From contig NC_059502.1 in assembly GCF_914767665.1 (NCBI RefSeq), forward strand, positions 56,030,031 through 56,094,030: a DNA stretch of 64,000 nucleotides, in the 5' to 3' direction. This stretch comes from Harmonia axyridis. Taxonomy: Eukaryota > Arthropoda > Insecta > Coleoptera > Coccinellidae. This document shows, piece after piece, positions 22,412-32,393 of this stretch (its first letter is position 1; every line of letters begins with the position of its first letter). Under the pieces are notes generated by a model. It saw only the letters and a program-made list of their open reading frames with translations, was not told the origin of the DNA and did no database searches. A program made the translations under genes and the position numbers.

Positions 22412-23290
22412 ATAATGGTCAGCAAGAATTGGCAGGATCATTGGAAATGACGCAGCAAACCATTTCAAAACGCCTGAAAGTCATGGGAATGATTCAGAAA
22501 CAAGGAAATTGGGTGCCATACGAGTTGAAGCCGAGAGATGTTGAACGGCGTTTTTTTGCTTGTGAACAGCTGCTTGCAAGGCAAAAACGGAAGGGATTTA
22601 TTTATACATCGCATTGTGACTGGAGACTTGAAATGAAGTCATTACGATAATCCCAAGCGCAGAAAATCATGGGCCATGCTTCCATGTCGACGGCCAAACC
22701 GAATATTCTCGATTTCAAGGTCATGCTCTGTATTTGGTGGGACCAGCTTGGCGTAATGTGATATGAGTTGTTAAAACCGACTGAAACAATCACAGGCGAT
22801 TGTTATCGCTCGCAATTAATGTGTTTGAACCGACCATTCAAAGACAAGCGGCCACAATACAACGAGAGATGTGATGAAGTGATTTTACATCATAACAATT
22901 CTCGACCCCATGTTGCGAAAGTGGTCAAGACATACTTGGAAACGTTGAAATGGAAAGTCTTACCGCACCCGTCGTATTCTCCAGACGTTGCTCCCTCAGA
23001 CTATCACTTGTTTCGATCCATGGTACACGGTTTGGCTGACGAACCACTTACAGTTTTAAGAAGAATTTAAAAATTTGATCGAGTCGTGGATCGCTTCAAA
23101 AGATGACCACTTAATTTCAGCAAGGGATTCCTACGCCAAGGAAATTGGGAGGCGTACGAGTTGAAGCCGAGAGATGTTGAACGGAGTTTGTTTGCTTGTG
23201 AACAGCTGCTTGCAAGGCGAAAACGGATGGGATTTCTGCACCGTGTTGTGACTGGAGAGGAAAAATGAGTTCATTACGATAATCTGAAAC
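22412..23290 (+). pseudogene. Mariner transposase remnant with an internal partial duplication
   Basis: It starts QQELAGSLEMTQQTISKRLK, then GNWVPYELKPRDVERRFFAC (22505-22560) and, in another frame, IHRIVTGDLK (first catalytic Asp). The second motif reads VILHHNNSRPHVAKVVKTYL, with Asn where mariners have the catalytic Asp. The third is YSPDVAPSDYHLF (22975-23010), intact. After WIASKDDH near 23090 the sequence jumps back at about 23135 to GNW-AYELKPRDVER and FLHRVVTGEEK, a second copy of the segment seen at 22500-22640. The second pass ends near 23285. It is a dead element; the subfamily with YELKPRDVER is the same as at 54095-54770. Confidence 0.85.
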
Positions 23291-24719
23291 ATCTATGTGA
23301 AATTTTCAGTTGTTGACCCATAGATGGCGCAAAAGATAATTTGATTTGCAATTTATGCACTATATAACATCCTGTAAATTTTGGCGAGTTGCCAAAATTT
23401 TCAGAAAAAAGTCAGTATCTACTTGAAATATTTTGTATTAACCAACATGGACAAATAGAAGGTTCAACTTTAAAATTTTCAATCATAAATGAGAAATATT
23501 CCGGTGAATCGCAGAACAGGCTATATGAATATGTTATAAACATAGAGATTAGCTTTTGAAAGTTTCCATCGCATGAATTTTAGGTTAAGTTCAAATGTTC
23601 TTCTAAAAGAAGGGTGGCAAAATCAACGATGATAAATATTTTTTTTTCAGTTTTTGGAAGAGGCCACTTGAGCTCCATGAAATAGTTCAAGAAATCGAAA
23701 AAATATTATTTGAAAATTATTTTTTAGAATACCACACAAATTGAGAAAATGTATTGCTATTGTATTATGGGTTTCTTTAATTAAAGTTTGTTTTCTGAAT
23801 TTCTGATATATTTAGGTATTTATTCCAATATATTTTGAGTTACTATGAAACGTTGATTCTCTAAGACATAAGCAGTGCGTTTTTTGTGGAGAAACTCGGG
23901 AATTGAGGGGAAAATCACTGATATAATTTCATTTTCGCGCGCAATGTCAAATTTGATAGTTCATATTGGGTACAAAATTGGCTTACTGAAAATGACATAT
24001 GCTCCCTCTATCTATGTTTATTACTCTGAGCTGGGTATCTTCGAACAACTAAGTTGACTGGACTATATAGTATATGAATGCGAGAAAAGTCATAGGATGA
24101 GAGTTGTTTGAATTTTTACGATCCATTTCAATGGAAGTCACAGGAACAGTGTTCGAATTTTCACAACCCATTTCAATGGAAAGCTTCGCTAAAATTCCAT
24201 CGCGTCCTAAGACCAGCGAAGTTACAATCGTTGATAAATTGCTTCTGATTCGTCGAACCCTTTCGTTACTGAATAAATTCACGAGCACCGGAAACAGCAA
24301 TGATCTCAATAAATCAACGTACGTTCCGGAACTCAACCCTTCTGATAAATGCCGATAATTAAATTTTGGTGAAGTTGAAGCGGCAGAATAATTCTAGCGG
24401 TAATTTTCGCCCAGCTTCCCGTTACTGCTGAAGAATCTGCATCTGTAGGGTGTTCTCAATTGAATCCAGGGGCACTTAACTTGTCTCATAACATTCTTAT
24501 GGAATAAAGGACCACGCACCGCATTAAAGGGAAATTGGCTTTCGGTGAATTCGTTTGAATTTTTTGTATATTGTAGATCTCGTAATGCTGAGCAAATGTC
24601 TTCATTGCAGCACCGCTCAAAAATCAACCGTTCAGAATATATACGGTGATAACAAATAACTTTTCTAAAATTTAAAATGACCATCGTGAAGAAACTATTT
24701 GAAATTATTCAACCAACTC
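23291..24719. other. Unassigned non-coding DNA with a short direct repeat
   Basis: A 48-bp tandem duplication around CCATTTCAATGGAA spans 24111-24184. No transposon ends or host gene recognised. Confidence 0.4.
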
Positions 24720-24990
24720 GAGTACGCGTCGATTTTTTATACAGCTTATTTGAGTCCACTATGGAGGAAAATGATTCCTACACCCGCAAAAGATTTACAG
24801 GATAAGTCCAAGAAGAATAAGTACTTCAGTGATTTCAAAAAAAGTTAGCGGTGAAATTTCATTCAATTTCAGATGTTTTGATGTGGGATATTAATATCAA
24901 TTGCGATTGATGATGTAAACATCAACATCTCCTGAATTAAACTGTCATATCTATTATGTATGTATTTGTAATGAAATGTTACCTTATTAA

Positions 24991-25634
24991 TTTCACTATA
25001 GATTGGTGGTGTAGGATCAGAGAAACAGGAAAATGATACTCTGTTACTCTGTTACTTCAGCGCATCACATACGTACGTCTAAGTTTTTTACCCTAATTGT
25101 TTCGAGTCCGCTGTTCCTTTGATTTCACCTCCGTCTGTCGGCATACTATCTATGCATCGGTCGCATTGTTTGTCCCCGGTTTTTAATATACATATTATGA
25201 TTTCTTCACACGTAAAATATTGGAGAATTGATTTAAATTTTAATAAGATGATTTTGGGAAGATACATTTGTCTAGCTTGTAAGTACTTTGTTTGTACCTA
25301 TATGTGTTATATTACTTTTTATTTTTACTCTTATTTTAAACTAAAAATGTTTTGAATTTTATAATGCTTCTTTGTTTATATAAATTATACCAGACCATCT
25401 TTTCTGTGATATTTTCTAGTCAATAACTTTTAGTAATGCTCATCTTTCCTTTATTTTGTAAACACCTTCATCAATGTTGCAAATGATGTTTTCCGTAAAT
25501 TTTGTAGAGCCCTGAGGATGGAAATAAATTTTTCCGAAACGTCGGCGAACTAACAGAGTATCATTTTCCTGTTTCTCTGATCCTACACCACCAATCTATA
25601 GTGAAATTAAATTTTGGATCACCACTTCAGATCT
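24991..25634. mobile_element. Probable Penelope-like element (5'-truncated, inverted end)
   Basis: The insertion is flanked by a perfect 14-bp direct repeat TGTTACCTTATTAA (24977-24990 and 25635-25648). A 58-bp perfect inverted repeat (24989-25046 and 25551-25608) brackets it, beginning AATTTCACTATAGATTGG. A variable-length target duplication, an inverted fragment at one end and a hammerhead-like motif near the other are features reported for Penelope-like retroelements. No reverse transcriptase or GIY-YIG domain is present in this short copy, so the class is inferred from structure. Confidence 0.55.
25505..25550 (+). ncRNA. Hammerhead-ribozyme-like motif
   Basis: In order it shows GCC (25509-25511), CTGAGGA (25512-25518, fits the core CUGANGA), a stem with GGAAA pairing to TTTCC, GAAA (25536-25539), then CGTC and GGC (25544-25546), which can pair with the first GCC as stem I. 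ACGT would form only a minimal self-complementary stem III, so activity would probably need a dimer. One unpaired T (25519) sits between the core and stem II, a departure from the textbook fold. The element class and activity are inferred. Confidence 0.5.
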
Positions 25635-25657
25635 TGTTACCTTATTAAGTTACCTAA

Positions 25658-25926
25658 AATATTATTTTTCGGCAACCGTCCGGGAAGTGCTCACTTCCCG
25701 GGCGCTTTTTCTCTGAGAAAGTAGCATTTCCCGGCCTAGTCCGGAAAGTACGTACTTCCCGGACTAGGCCGGAAAAGAATCATAGAATCCATAGCAACCG
25801 AGATAACGGCTGACAGTTCATATGAAATTAGTTGTCAAAAATTTGCATGTTTTTTGATCGCAATCGCAATAAAATATGGAAAGCAGCAGCGATAGTGTTA
25901 TTCTACACGGTTGCCGAAAAAATATT
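25658..25926. mobile_element. Small TIR element with GC-rich palindromes
   Basis: The near-inverted termini are AATATTATTTTTCGGCAACC (25658) and the inverse of ACGGTTGCCGAAAAAATATT (25907-25926). Inside are two striking palindromes: CCGGGAAGTG / CACTTCCCGG at 25680-25701, and a 42-bp palindrome at 25731-25772 with arms CCGGCCTAGTCCGG. No coding capacity. The superfamily is not recognised. Confidence 0.6.
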
Positions 25927-25968
25927 GTACGCAACACGCCGGAAAATGTTTGTTTTGGACTCACAGAC

Positions 25969-25998
25969 TTCCAGGACTCGCTTACGCTCGTCCTGGAA
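25969..25998. repeat. Hairpin with TTCCAGGAC arms
   Basis: TTCCAGGAC at 25969-25977 pairs with GTCCTGGAA at 25990-25998. It lies just outside the small TIR element. Confidence 0.55.
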
Positions 25999-26156
25999 TT
26001 TTGTCTATTCGTCCAAAAAAACCCTATTTTCCGGACTTAAATTACTATTTATTTAAATGTTTTCAGATTTTTTTTTTTTTATTTTTCAAGATTTCTTCAC
26101 CTTCACTGGAGTCGTTCTTCGATCTTCTCGTAGTATATGTAGATTTATGAATATAG

Positions 26157-27090
26157 GTACTATCTGACAAAGAAACTGCAACACCCAGAATGAGCTGTTT
26201 GAATTTTAAATTTTTCTTGGTGAGACATAGATAGTATAGTATGATTGAAATTTGGAGAAAAAACGAAGGTTTACAATTTTTTTTAATAAATTTGTTAATA
26301 ATATGTTTGTTCACCGCGATTATCTATACACTCTCCAACAAGTTTCGGCATTGATGCAATATGATGGTCTATTTCTTCTTGAGGGAAACTATCCCAAGCT
26401 ACCTGTACTTCATGTCTTAGAGCCGCCAAAGTCCGTGGGGGTGGGGTAAATTTCCAAGCTTTCTACCCATGATGTCCAATCATGCTTTATGGGCGAAAGA
26501 TCGGGGGATCTGGGCGCCCATGGCAAAAGATTCAAACTAACTCTGGCAACATGAGGTTGGGCATTATCTTGCTGAAATATTGAATTCTCGATCCGGTTAA
26601 GGTGAGGGCTCCACTATTTCTTCAAGGTGACGCAGCACTGTCATGTCACCTCCAATAAAGATTTAAGGTGACTTACTTGCATATGCAATAGCACCCAATA
26701 CCATAACGTCCGGTGTAGATAACGCTCAAAATCAAGCTGAGGTTCACGTCTTTCTTCCCGACGTCGTCTAATCCTTTTTCGGCTATCATCATGTGCATCC
26801 AAAGAGAATCGAGATTCATCAGAAAAGACGACCTGATGCCATTCCACATTCCAATTTCGACGTTCTCTGCACCACTGTAATCGTTGCCGGCGATGCTCAA
26901 CCGTCAGAGGTAACACAAGATGGGGTCGATAATCCTGCAGTCCAAAGGACCTTATCCGGAGGTAAACCGTTTGGACCGTTACAGGATGGCTTTGATCTCC
27001 TAACCACTCATCAGCCAAAGAGTTATCGCAAATCGGTCTCTAATGGTCATAAGAACACATATTTGTGGGAATAATTCAATAAAACTAAAA
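26157..27090 (-). mobile_element. Tc1-like transposon fossil
   Basis: The 3' end near 26165 has GACAAAGAAACTGCAACACC, a terminus style I associate with Tc1-like elements. The transposase remnant lies on the minus strand between about 26340 and 27070. I could not define the other terminus, and the element sits inside the outer TIR element. Confidence 0.65.
26340..27070 (-). pseudogene. Tc1-like transposase remnant
   Basis: A 125-codon frame (26641-27018) contains the second DNA-binding part (TVYLRIRSFGLQDYRPHLVL, then RRQRLQWCRERRNW) and VVFSDESRFSLDAHDD with the first catalytic Asp. The central region holding the second Asp is deleted. Downstream, in other frames, come LLPWAPRSPDLSPIKHDW, where Tc1 transposases have Glu in place of this Lys, and LGNLPHPHGLWRL. 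Loss of the catalytic Glu and the frame breaks show it is inactive. It belongs to a different lineage from the intact copy at 42931-43959. Confidence 0.85.
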
Positions 27091-27460
27091 TCAAACGTAC
27101 TCACTTCGAGGAAATTATCAGTAAAGGACACAATTTTCCGATCCACACTGCAAATTTTCTGTACCTAACTGTCGAGTGATCTTCCACAGTCAACGATCAA
27201 GTTGGTAATCGACTATTCCGGAATTTCAGGCATTTAGATAGATGCAGTTTGATACGAAATTCATACATAATAGGTATGTCAGTTTAATTCAAGAGATGTT
27301 TACATCATCAATTGCAATTAATATTGATATTCGACAAAATAACTGAAAATGAATTTCCATCGCTCAATGTTTTGGAAAATTTTTGAACTCCCTTGTACAT
27401 TTTCTCGGGGAACAGGAATCATTTTTCTCTATATTAATCAGCTGTATGAATAATCGATGC

Positions 27461-28935
27461 ATACTGGATTTGATGTATATATTCGAAAAAGTACATTCAC
27501 AAGGCTATTTAAAATTTTAGAAAATTTATTTTTGGCACTTTAAGTTTGAATTCAGAGTGGTGATGCAATGAAAACATTTGATGAGTTTCACGAGTTCTAC
27601 AACAATTTCCTTCGATGCGTTGCTTGGTCTTTTTGAATAACAAAAGAATGCAGTCTATTTCGAACTGAAAAAAAAACAGTTTTTGGTCTGACACTCATAA
27701 ATGCCTGTTTCAGTGAATTTCGATCTTCAAACTTTAAGTTTATTGATTTCTTTTATTAACGAAGCTAAAATAACACATCAGTTGTCTCATTGAGAACGTA
27801 GTACTTAATGCTAGATTTTATTAGGCTATAAAATTTACTGGCCGCAGAACAACTTACTTAACCCTACTTTTTTACACCAGCTAATCGACATCAAAAATTA
27901 ATCCAGTTAAATGTATCTTACATGAGTGGTGTATTATATCGGAGAGTTTTTTCAACAGTTAAGAGTTTACGCAAAAAATTACGATGTTCCTGCATTGAAA
28001 TTTATATAGTCAGAATGCAGAAGAATGATCAGTTTGATCTAAAAACAAACAAGAATTTAATGAAAATCTTTGTTTCATTTAATAGTTAAAAGTGTAAGAA
28101 AAGCTATAGCTGAACTTTCGCCTAATTAAAACGCTTATTATTCGAAACTTTTTGATTTCTGGCAAATTTTGTTCAGATCTTCTAAGAGAAAATTTCCTTT
28201 GAGACGTCAATAAAACGTAAATTTCTAACAAAATTAGGTAGACTAACGTAGATTCTGATATTCATGTTCCAATATCTTTTTTCATCAATTTTATCAGTTA
28301 GTAGTAGAGTAGATCAATAATTTTCCCAAAATTTAATTGTTGGGTATTAAATGAGACGAGACTCATTTTTCAGCACTTGTTTTCCGAAAATAAGGCTAAA
28401 TAATTTCGTCACGACATTTGTAATTTTCGAATTTGTCTCAAACGGAAAAGTTCGATTAACTGATGACGAATTGATGAACAAATTCAACTCTAGCTGTCCG
28501 TTTGTGACTCTCGAACTGAAAAAAAAGGTCAAATTTTGATGAGGGATTCAGTAAATATTATTGTTAAAAATTTATTTTGATAATATCAAAAATACGATAT
28601 CCTTAAGGATGAAATTCTGCTCTTACTGTAGAATAACAATTGCTGATTGGTTTCAAAATTTTCGTGGACAAGCATAATACAGAAGAATCAAGTCAAAAAT
28701 AAACCAGTATTGTCATAAAAACGAATCCAACCAGCAGCAGCCTGTACTGGAAATAATTTGTAGAATACGACCTCCTGAAAAGTTCTTCGGCCCAACTCAA
28801 TCATAGAACTAGTTTTAGGGATACAGGAAGTCGAAGTTGGGAAATGGAATTTCTTCAAAGTACCGACTCTCGTAGGAAAACATCTTGAATGAAACACTTT
28901 TTGTCACAATCCCGGAGGTTAAATTACCCAATATT
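27461..28935. other. Unassigned AT-rich DNA
   Basis: No terminal repeats or supported frames. A minus-strand frame at 28688-28897 has no recognisable domain. Confidence 0.4.
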
Positions 28936-29354
28936 ATTATCATTTACATATAGAAATATTGAGACTCTCAGATAAAAAAGGTTTTGATCATACGATATTC
29001 ACGTATATTTTTGAATCAGTTTAAATTAAGCTTTCAAAGAATGGCACAGAAATCTAGTGTACCCATTAAAAAAAAAAACATTACTTTGGAACATAGCTTC
29101 GTAAAATCATGCTAAAAACAAGAGCACGCCACTGGTTTTGACGTAAAATGTATAATGTTTTAATTTCAGAGCTTCATCATCAGTATTGGCGGAGATATTT
29201 TTCCAATTTTCGCTTAGAATTCGAAAAGAAAAGAAGGTGACTTCTACACTTGTTAGTTTCTCAGAGGAAGAGAACAAGAATGGGGTATCAGATTTTGTCT
29301 ATCTCTTGTGGTTTAAAAAGTGTAGTTCTAAACCATCGAAATTTGCCCACCTTG
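28936..29354. mobile_element. CAGGGTG element, family F5, right half only
   Basis: It matches the right half of the element at 62555-63392, starting near ATATTGAGACTCT and running through AGCTTCATCATCAGTATTGG to the border CCCACCTTG followed by TA. The left half is absent. A frame at 29186-29413 crosses the border and is not a gene. Confidence 0.7.
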
Positions 29355-29490
29355 TACAGTTGTTGGTTATCTATGGGCACATGAATGAAGTGCTTTTAAT
29401 GAATTTTACATGAATATTTCGAAACTGATGATGTAGTTTGTGTAATAAACATTGGATATCACTATATTGTTTATATTATTTCACGCAAAC

Positions 29491-30215
29491 CTTTATGGAC
29501 TAACACCTTCCTTGAATTCAATGAAAGCGACAAGGAAATTTGGCGTTCGGGATGGACTTCTTCTAACGTTTTCAACAAAAGTCTTATTGTTGATCCCTCA
29601 GAGAAAGTTCTAGGTTTCAATCTTCCTAGGAAAATTTGGTGTATTTTGAATAGACTTAGAACTGGTCATGGTCGTTGTAATAGTACCCTCTTCAAATGGT
29701 GTTCTATTGATAGCCCACTATGTGAGTGTGGTGTAGAAGAGACCATTGACCACTTGGTGAATGATTGTCCGATTTATAAATTTCATGATGGTTTCCAAGC
29801 TATCCATTCAGTTTCAGATTCTTTTTTAGAATGGGTAGTTAACTTCAAATCGATATAATGAAAACTAATATTTAGTACTCCTTTCTGCTTCTTTTCTTTT
29901 TGTTTTAGGATCCAATTGGAAATTATAGAGTCGTCAACCGAAAAGAGAGGATAAAGGAAATTTTGTTTTGGTTGAAGAGGAAGTCCTTCAATATAAATTA
30001 TGTCAGCTTATTCTGTAAACGTTTACACAAACCAGTCACTACACCGATACGGGGAGACAGAGTTTTTGCTGAGGTTTTTATCTGTTCTCTTGTATCATAC
30101 GTTGAAATGTATGATGCCCCGTTACATTTCCTCTGCTAATACTGAGGTTCATCGACACATATGCTTGATTGTTTGAAATTAATATTTTGTATTTGCTCTT
30201 TCTCAAAAGAATATA
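29491..30215 (+). pseudogene. LINE E copy 1, C-terminal coding end and 3' region
   Basis: About 120 codons are open from 29496 to 29858: EIWRSGWTSSNVFNKSL, VLGFNLPRKIWCILNRLRTG, HGRCNSTLFKWCSID, then a Cys/His cluster CECGVEETIDHLVNDCP, ending FKSI and a stop. This C-terminal knuckle after the reverse transcriptase is common in insect jockey-related LINEs. A 3' untranslated part follows to about 30215, ending AAAAGAATATATATATTA. It is 5'-truncated. A deleted sibling is at 55826-56253. Confidence 0.8.
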
Positions 30216-30905
30216 TATATTATTTCTAATGTTCATATTCTCAATTCAAATCTCAATGAATATTTCTCTAAACTAAACTGATTCCACACAAGATAGTCAT
30301 AGCGTATCGCATAATTAAACAGCCAGAATGCCATCATTCCGATCTGTTTGTCCGTCAAATTGGTTAATCGGCAAATTGGATCAAGTAATTGAGCAATTCC
30401 AGTCCTTGTCGGTCAATCATAATAAGCCGAAACATGGAAGCGATAGATTCATCACTGTTATAATATAGATTAGAACAATGGCCGATTTGCGAATGTAATT
30501 CAGACTTACGCGGATGATGAAGAGAAACAGCGAATGCAGGTCACGATAGACTATGGTATGAAATTGTTGGCATTTAATTTCCGCAACAGCAGATGTTGAT
30601 CTATACTTACTTAATAAATAAAACAGATTTTCCTTATATAGGTTGTCTCACAGAAATCTGTTTTTTTCTGGAATGGGTGACTCATGAGAATTTCATTGAG
30701 ATTATGAATATGATATAAAAATTGAACATCATCATTTGAAAAAAAACATTTTAATATCGTGTTTCACGAAATTAAGACGAGCCTGATGTATACTAAAAAA
30801 TCAGTTAAGCTAATGTGTTGAGTGCTGTCGATTCCGTCAAATTTTAATCATTTTTCTAGCCAAAATTTACAAGAATTATCGACTGATCGAGCACTATTAA
30901 CTCAC
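30216..30905. other. Unassigned; mixed-composition single-copy-looking DNA
   Basis: 30300-30560 has no similarity to the repeats here and is less AT-rich. No gene is supported. Confidence 0.4.
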
Positions 30906-30909
30906 TCTG

Positions 30910-31812
30910 TATATCAGGTGTCCCATCAGAAAAATTAACTCGAAAAACCCAATATCTTTGAAACAGATGACATTTTTGAAAAACCGGTAACGGGATGCTT
31001 TTCGACAGAACTCCGTTGGAAAATTTACGGTATCCCATCTAAAATACACCATCTCTTCTCTATACAGGGTGTTTCCTAAACATGCGGCAAAAATTCAGGG
31101 GGTTGTTCCTTGGACTATTTTAAGCATGTTTTGTCCTTGGATGATTTTTGAAAAACCTCTTTGTTTCGAAGATACAGGGCGAACAACATTTTTCATATTT
31201 TTAAAATTAATAATAGTTTAAATAAAAATGCGTACCGCACTGTGTTTACTAAGTAGGTACAATTTATTTTCAAATTTGTTTAACAACATTCCAATTACTA
31301 AAAACGGCCAGTTTTTTGACTAAAAATTGATAAGTGCAGATGGTAAAGGAATACAGATTAAACACGGTTTTCATTTGAATTCGTTTTGTGATGTATTAGC
31401 AATTTTTAGTCGAAAAACTGGCCGTTTTTAGTAATTGGAATGTTGTTAAACAAATTTAAAAATAAATTGTACCTACTTAGTAAACACAGTGCGGTACGCA
31501 TTTTTATTTAAACTATTATTAATTTTAAAAATATGAAAAATGTTGTTCGCCCTGTATCTTCGAACAAAGAGGTTTTTCAAAAATCATCAAAGGACAAAAT
31601 ATTCTTAGAATAGTCCAAGGAACAACCCCCTGAATTTTTGCCGCATGTTTAGGAAACACCCTGTATATCTGAAACGTCGATCAATTTCTATGATCTGTTA
31701 TGAGTATCATATAAACCATGACAATTACTTAAAGTTCTTGAAGATTCTCAGAATCATAGTTCTCAAGATGCTTTCAGTGAGCATCGAATTTGAGACACCC
31801 TGTACATAATTA
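30910..31812. repeat. GTGTCCC repeat (F8) interrupted by the foldback at 31065
   Basis: 30910-31064 (AGGTGTCCC, then AAAAACCGGTAACGGG) and 31664-31812 (GATCTGTTATGAGTATCATA, ending ACACCCTGTACA) both have partners around 45975-46155 and 46861-46900. The foldback element F1 sits between them. Confidence 0.65.
31065..31663. mobile_element. Foldback element F1 (long near-perfect inverted repeat)
   Basis: A 599-bp element built of 265-bp arms (31065-31329 and 31400-31663) around a 70-bp centre. The arms differ by about six substitutions and one single-base gap by my count, or about 97% identity. The termini are CAGGGTGTTTCCTAAACATG and its inverse. It sits within TATA on both sides. A related sequence at 46137-46155 (CTCTATATATCT) looks like the site before insertion and implies a TA duplication. 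Non-coding. Confidence 0.92.
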
Positions 31813-31870
31813 ATTTCATGACTGTTTGATCTATAGAACAAGGAAAAATTTCTTTTTTCATTAGTTACTT

Positions 31871-32393
31871 CAATTTTCAGTCTAAATAGCCTTAGCTCCT
31901 TCTACACATTTCATGAGGGGCAATTTGTTACACCTTGGACAATTCCAGAATCTAATTATTTTCAACAATAACCCAAAAACTGCATTGAGGTTACGTGAGA
32001 TTATTACCACTGTGAAGGTTTTCATTTTATATGGAAAAAGTGGACTGATGCGAAACCTTACTTCAACTTCAAATCGCTGTCTGCAGAATATATCCAAATT
32101 GAAGAATATATTTCGAAAAGTAGATTCAAAACAAGGTCAATATCTACTCAGAATCTACTTTTCAGAATCCATTTGTTGATTTGGAGACACTGCAGACAGC
32201 GAAGTAAAGTGTTTCGCATAAGTCTACTTTTCTATATCAAAAGAAAAACTTCACAGAAGTAATAATCTCATTTAACCTGAATGCGGTGTTTGAGTTAGTG
32301 TTGAAAATAATTAGCTTTTGGAACTGTTCAAGGTGTAAAAAATGGCACCTCTTGAATTGTAAAGAATCTAAAAGCTCTTTGGACTGAAAATTG
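31871..32393. mobile_element. Foldback element F9
   Basis: Arms of about 200-220 bp (31871-32090 and 32175-32393) match in inverted orientation with moderate divergence. The ends are CAATTTTCAGTC and GACTGAAAATTG. Inner shared phrases include CGCTGTCTGCAG and TGAGATTATTAC. The termini do not carry CAGGGTG, and no clear target duplication is seen. Confidence 0.8.

Larger units (their letters stand above)
24720..27460. mobile_element. Outer TIR element split by nested insertions
   Basis: Roughly 24725-24955 is matched in inverted orientation by 27270-27455. Shared blocks include AAAATGATTCCT (24768 and, inverted, 27418) and TTGATGATGTAAACAT (24908 and, inverted, 27300). The arms are about 200-235 bp and clearly diverged. 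Between them lie a Penelope-like insertion, a GC-palindrome element and a Tc1-like fossil, so the original element was much shorter. The superfamily is unknown. Confidence 0.65.

Noticed and set aside
24104..24358. 84-codon frame with repeated PISMES-like phrases
   Set aside because: The repetition comes from a 48-bp tandem duplication. There is an overlapping antisense frame of equal length and no domain.
31672..31690. Second hammerhead candidate at GAAACGTCGATC
   Set aside because: The required CTGANGA core and stem II are absent upstream.
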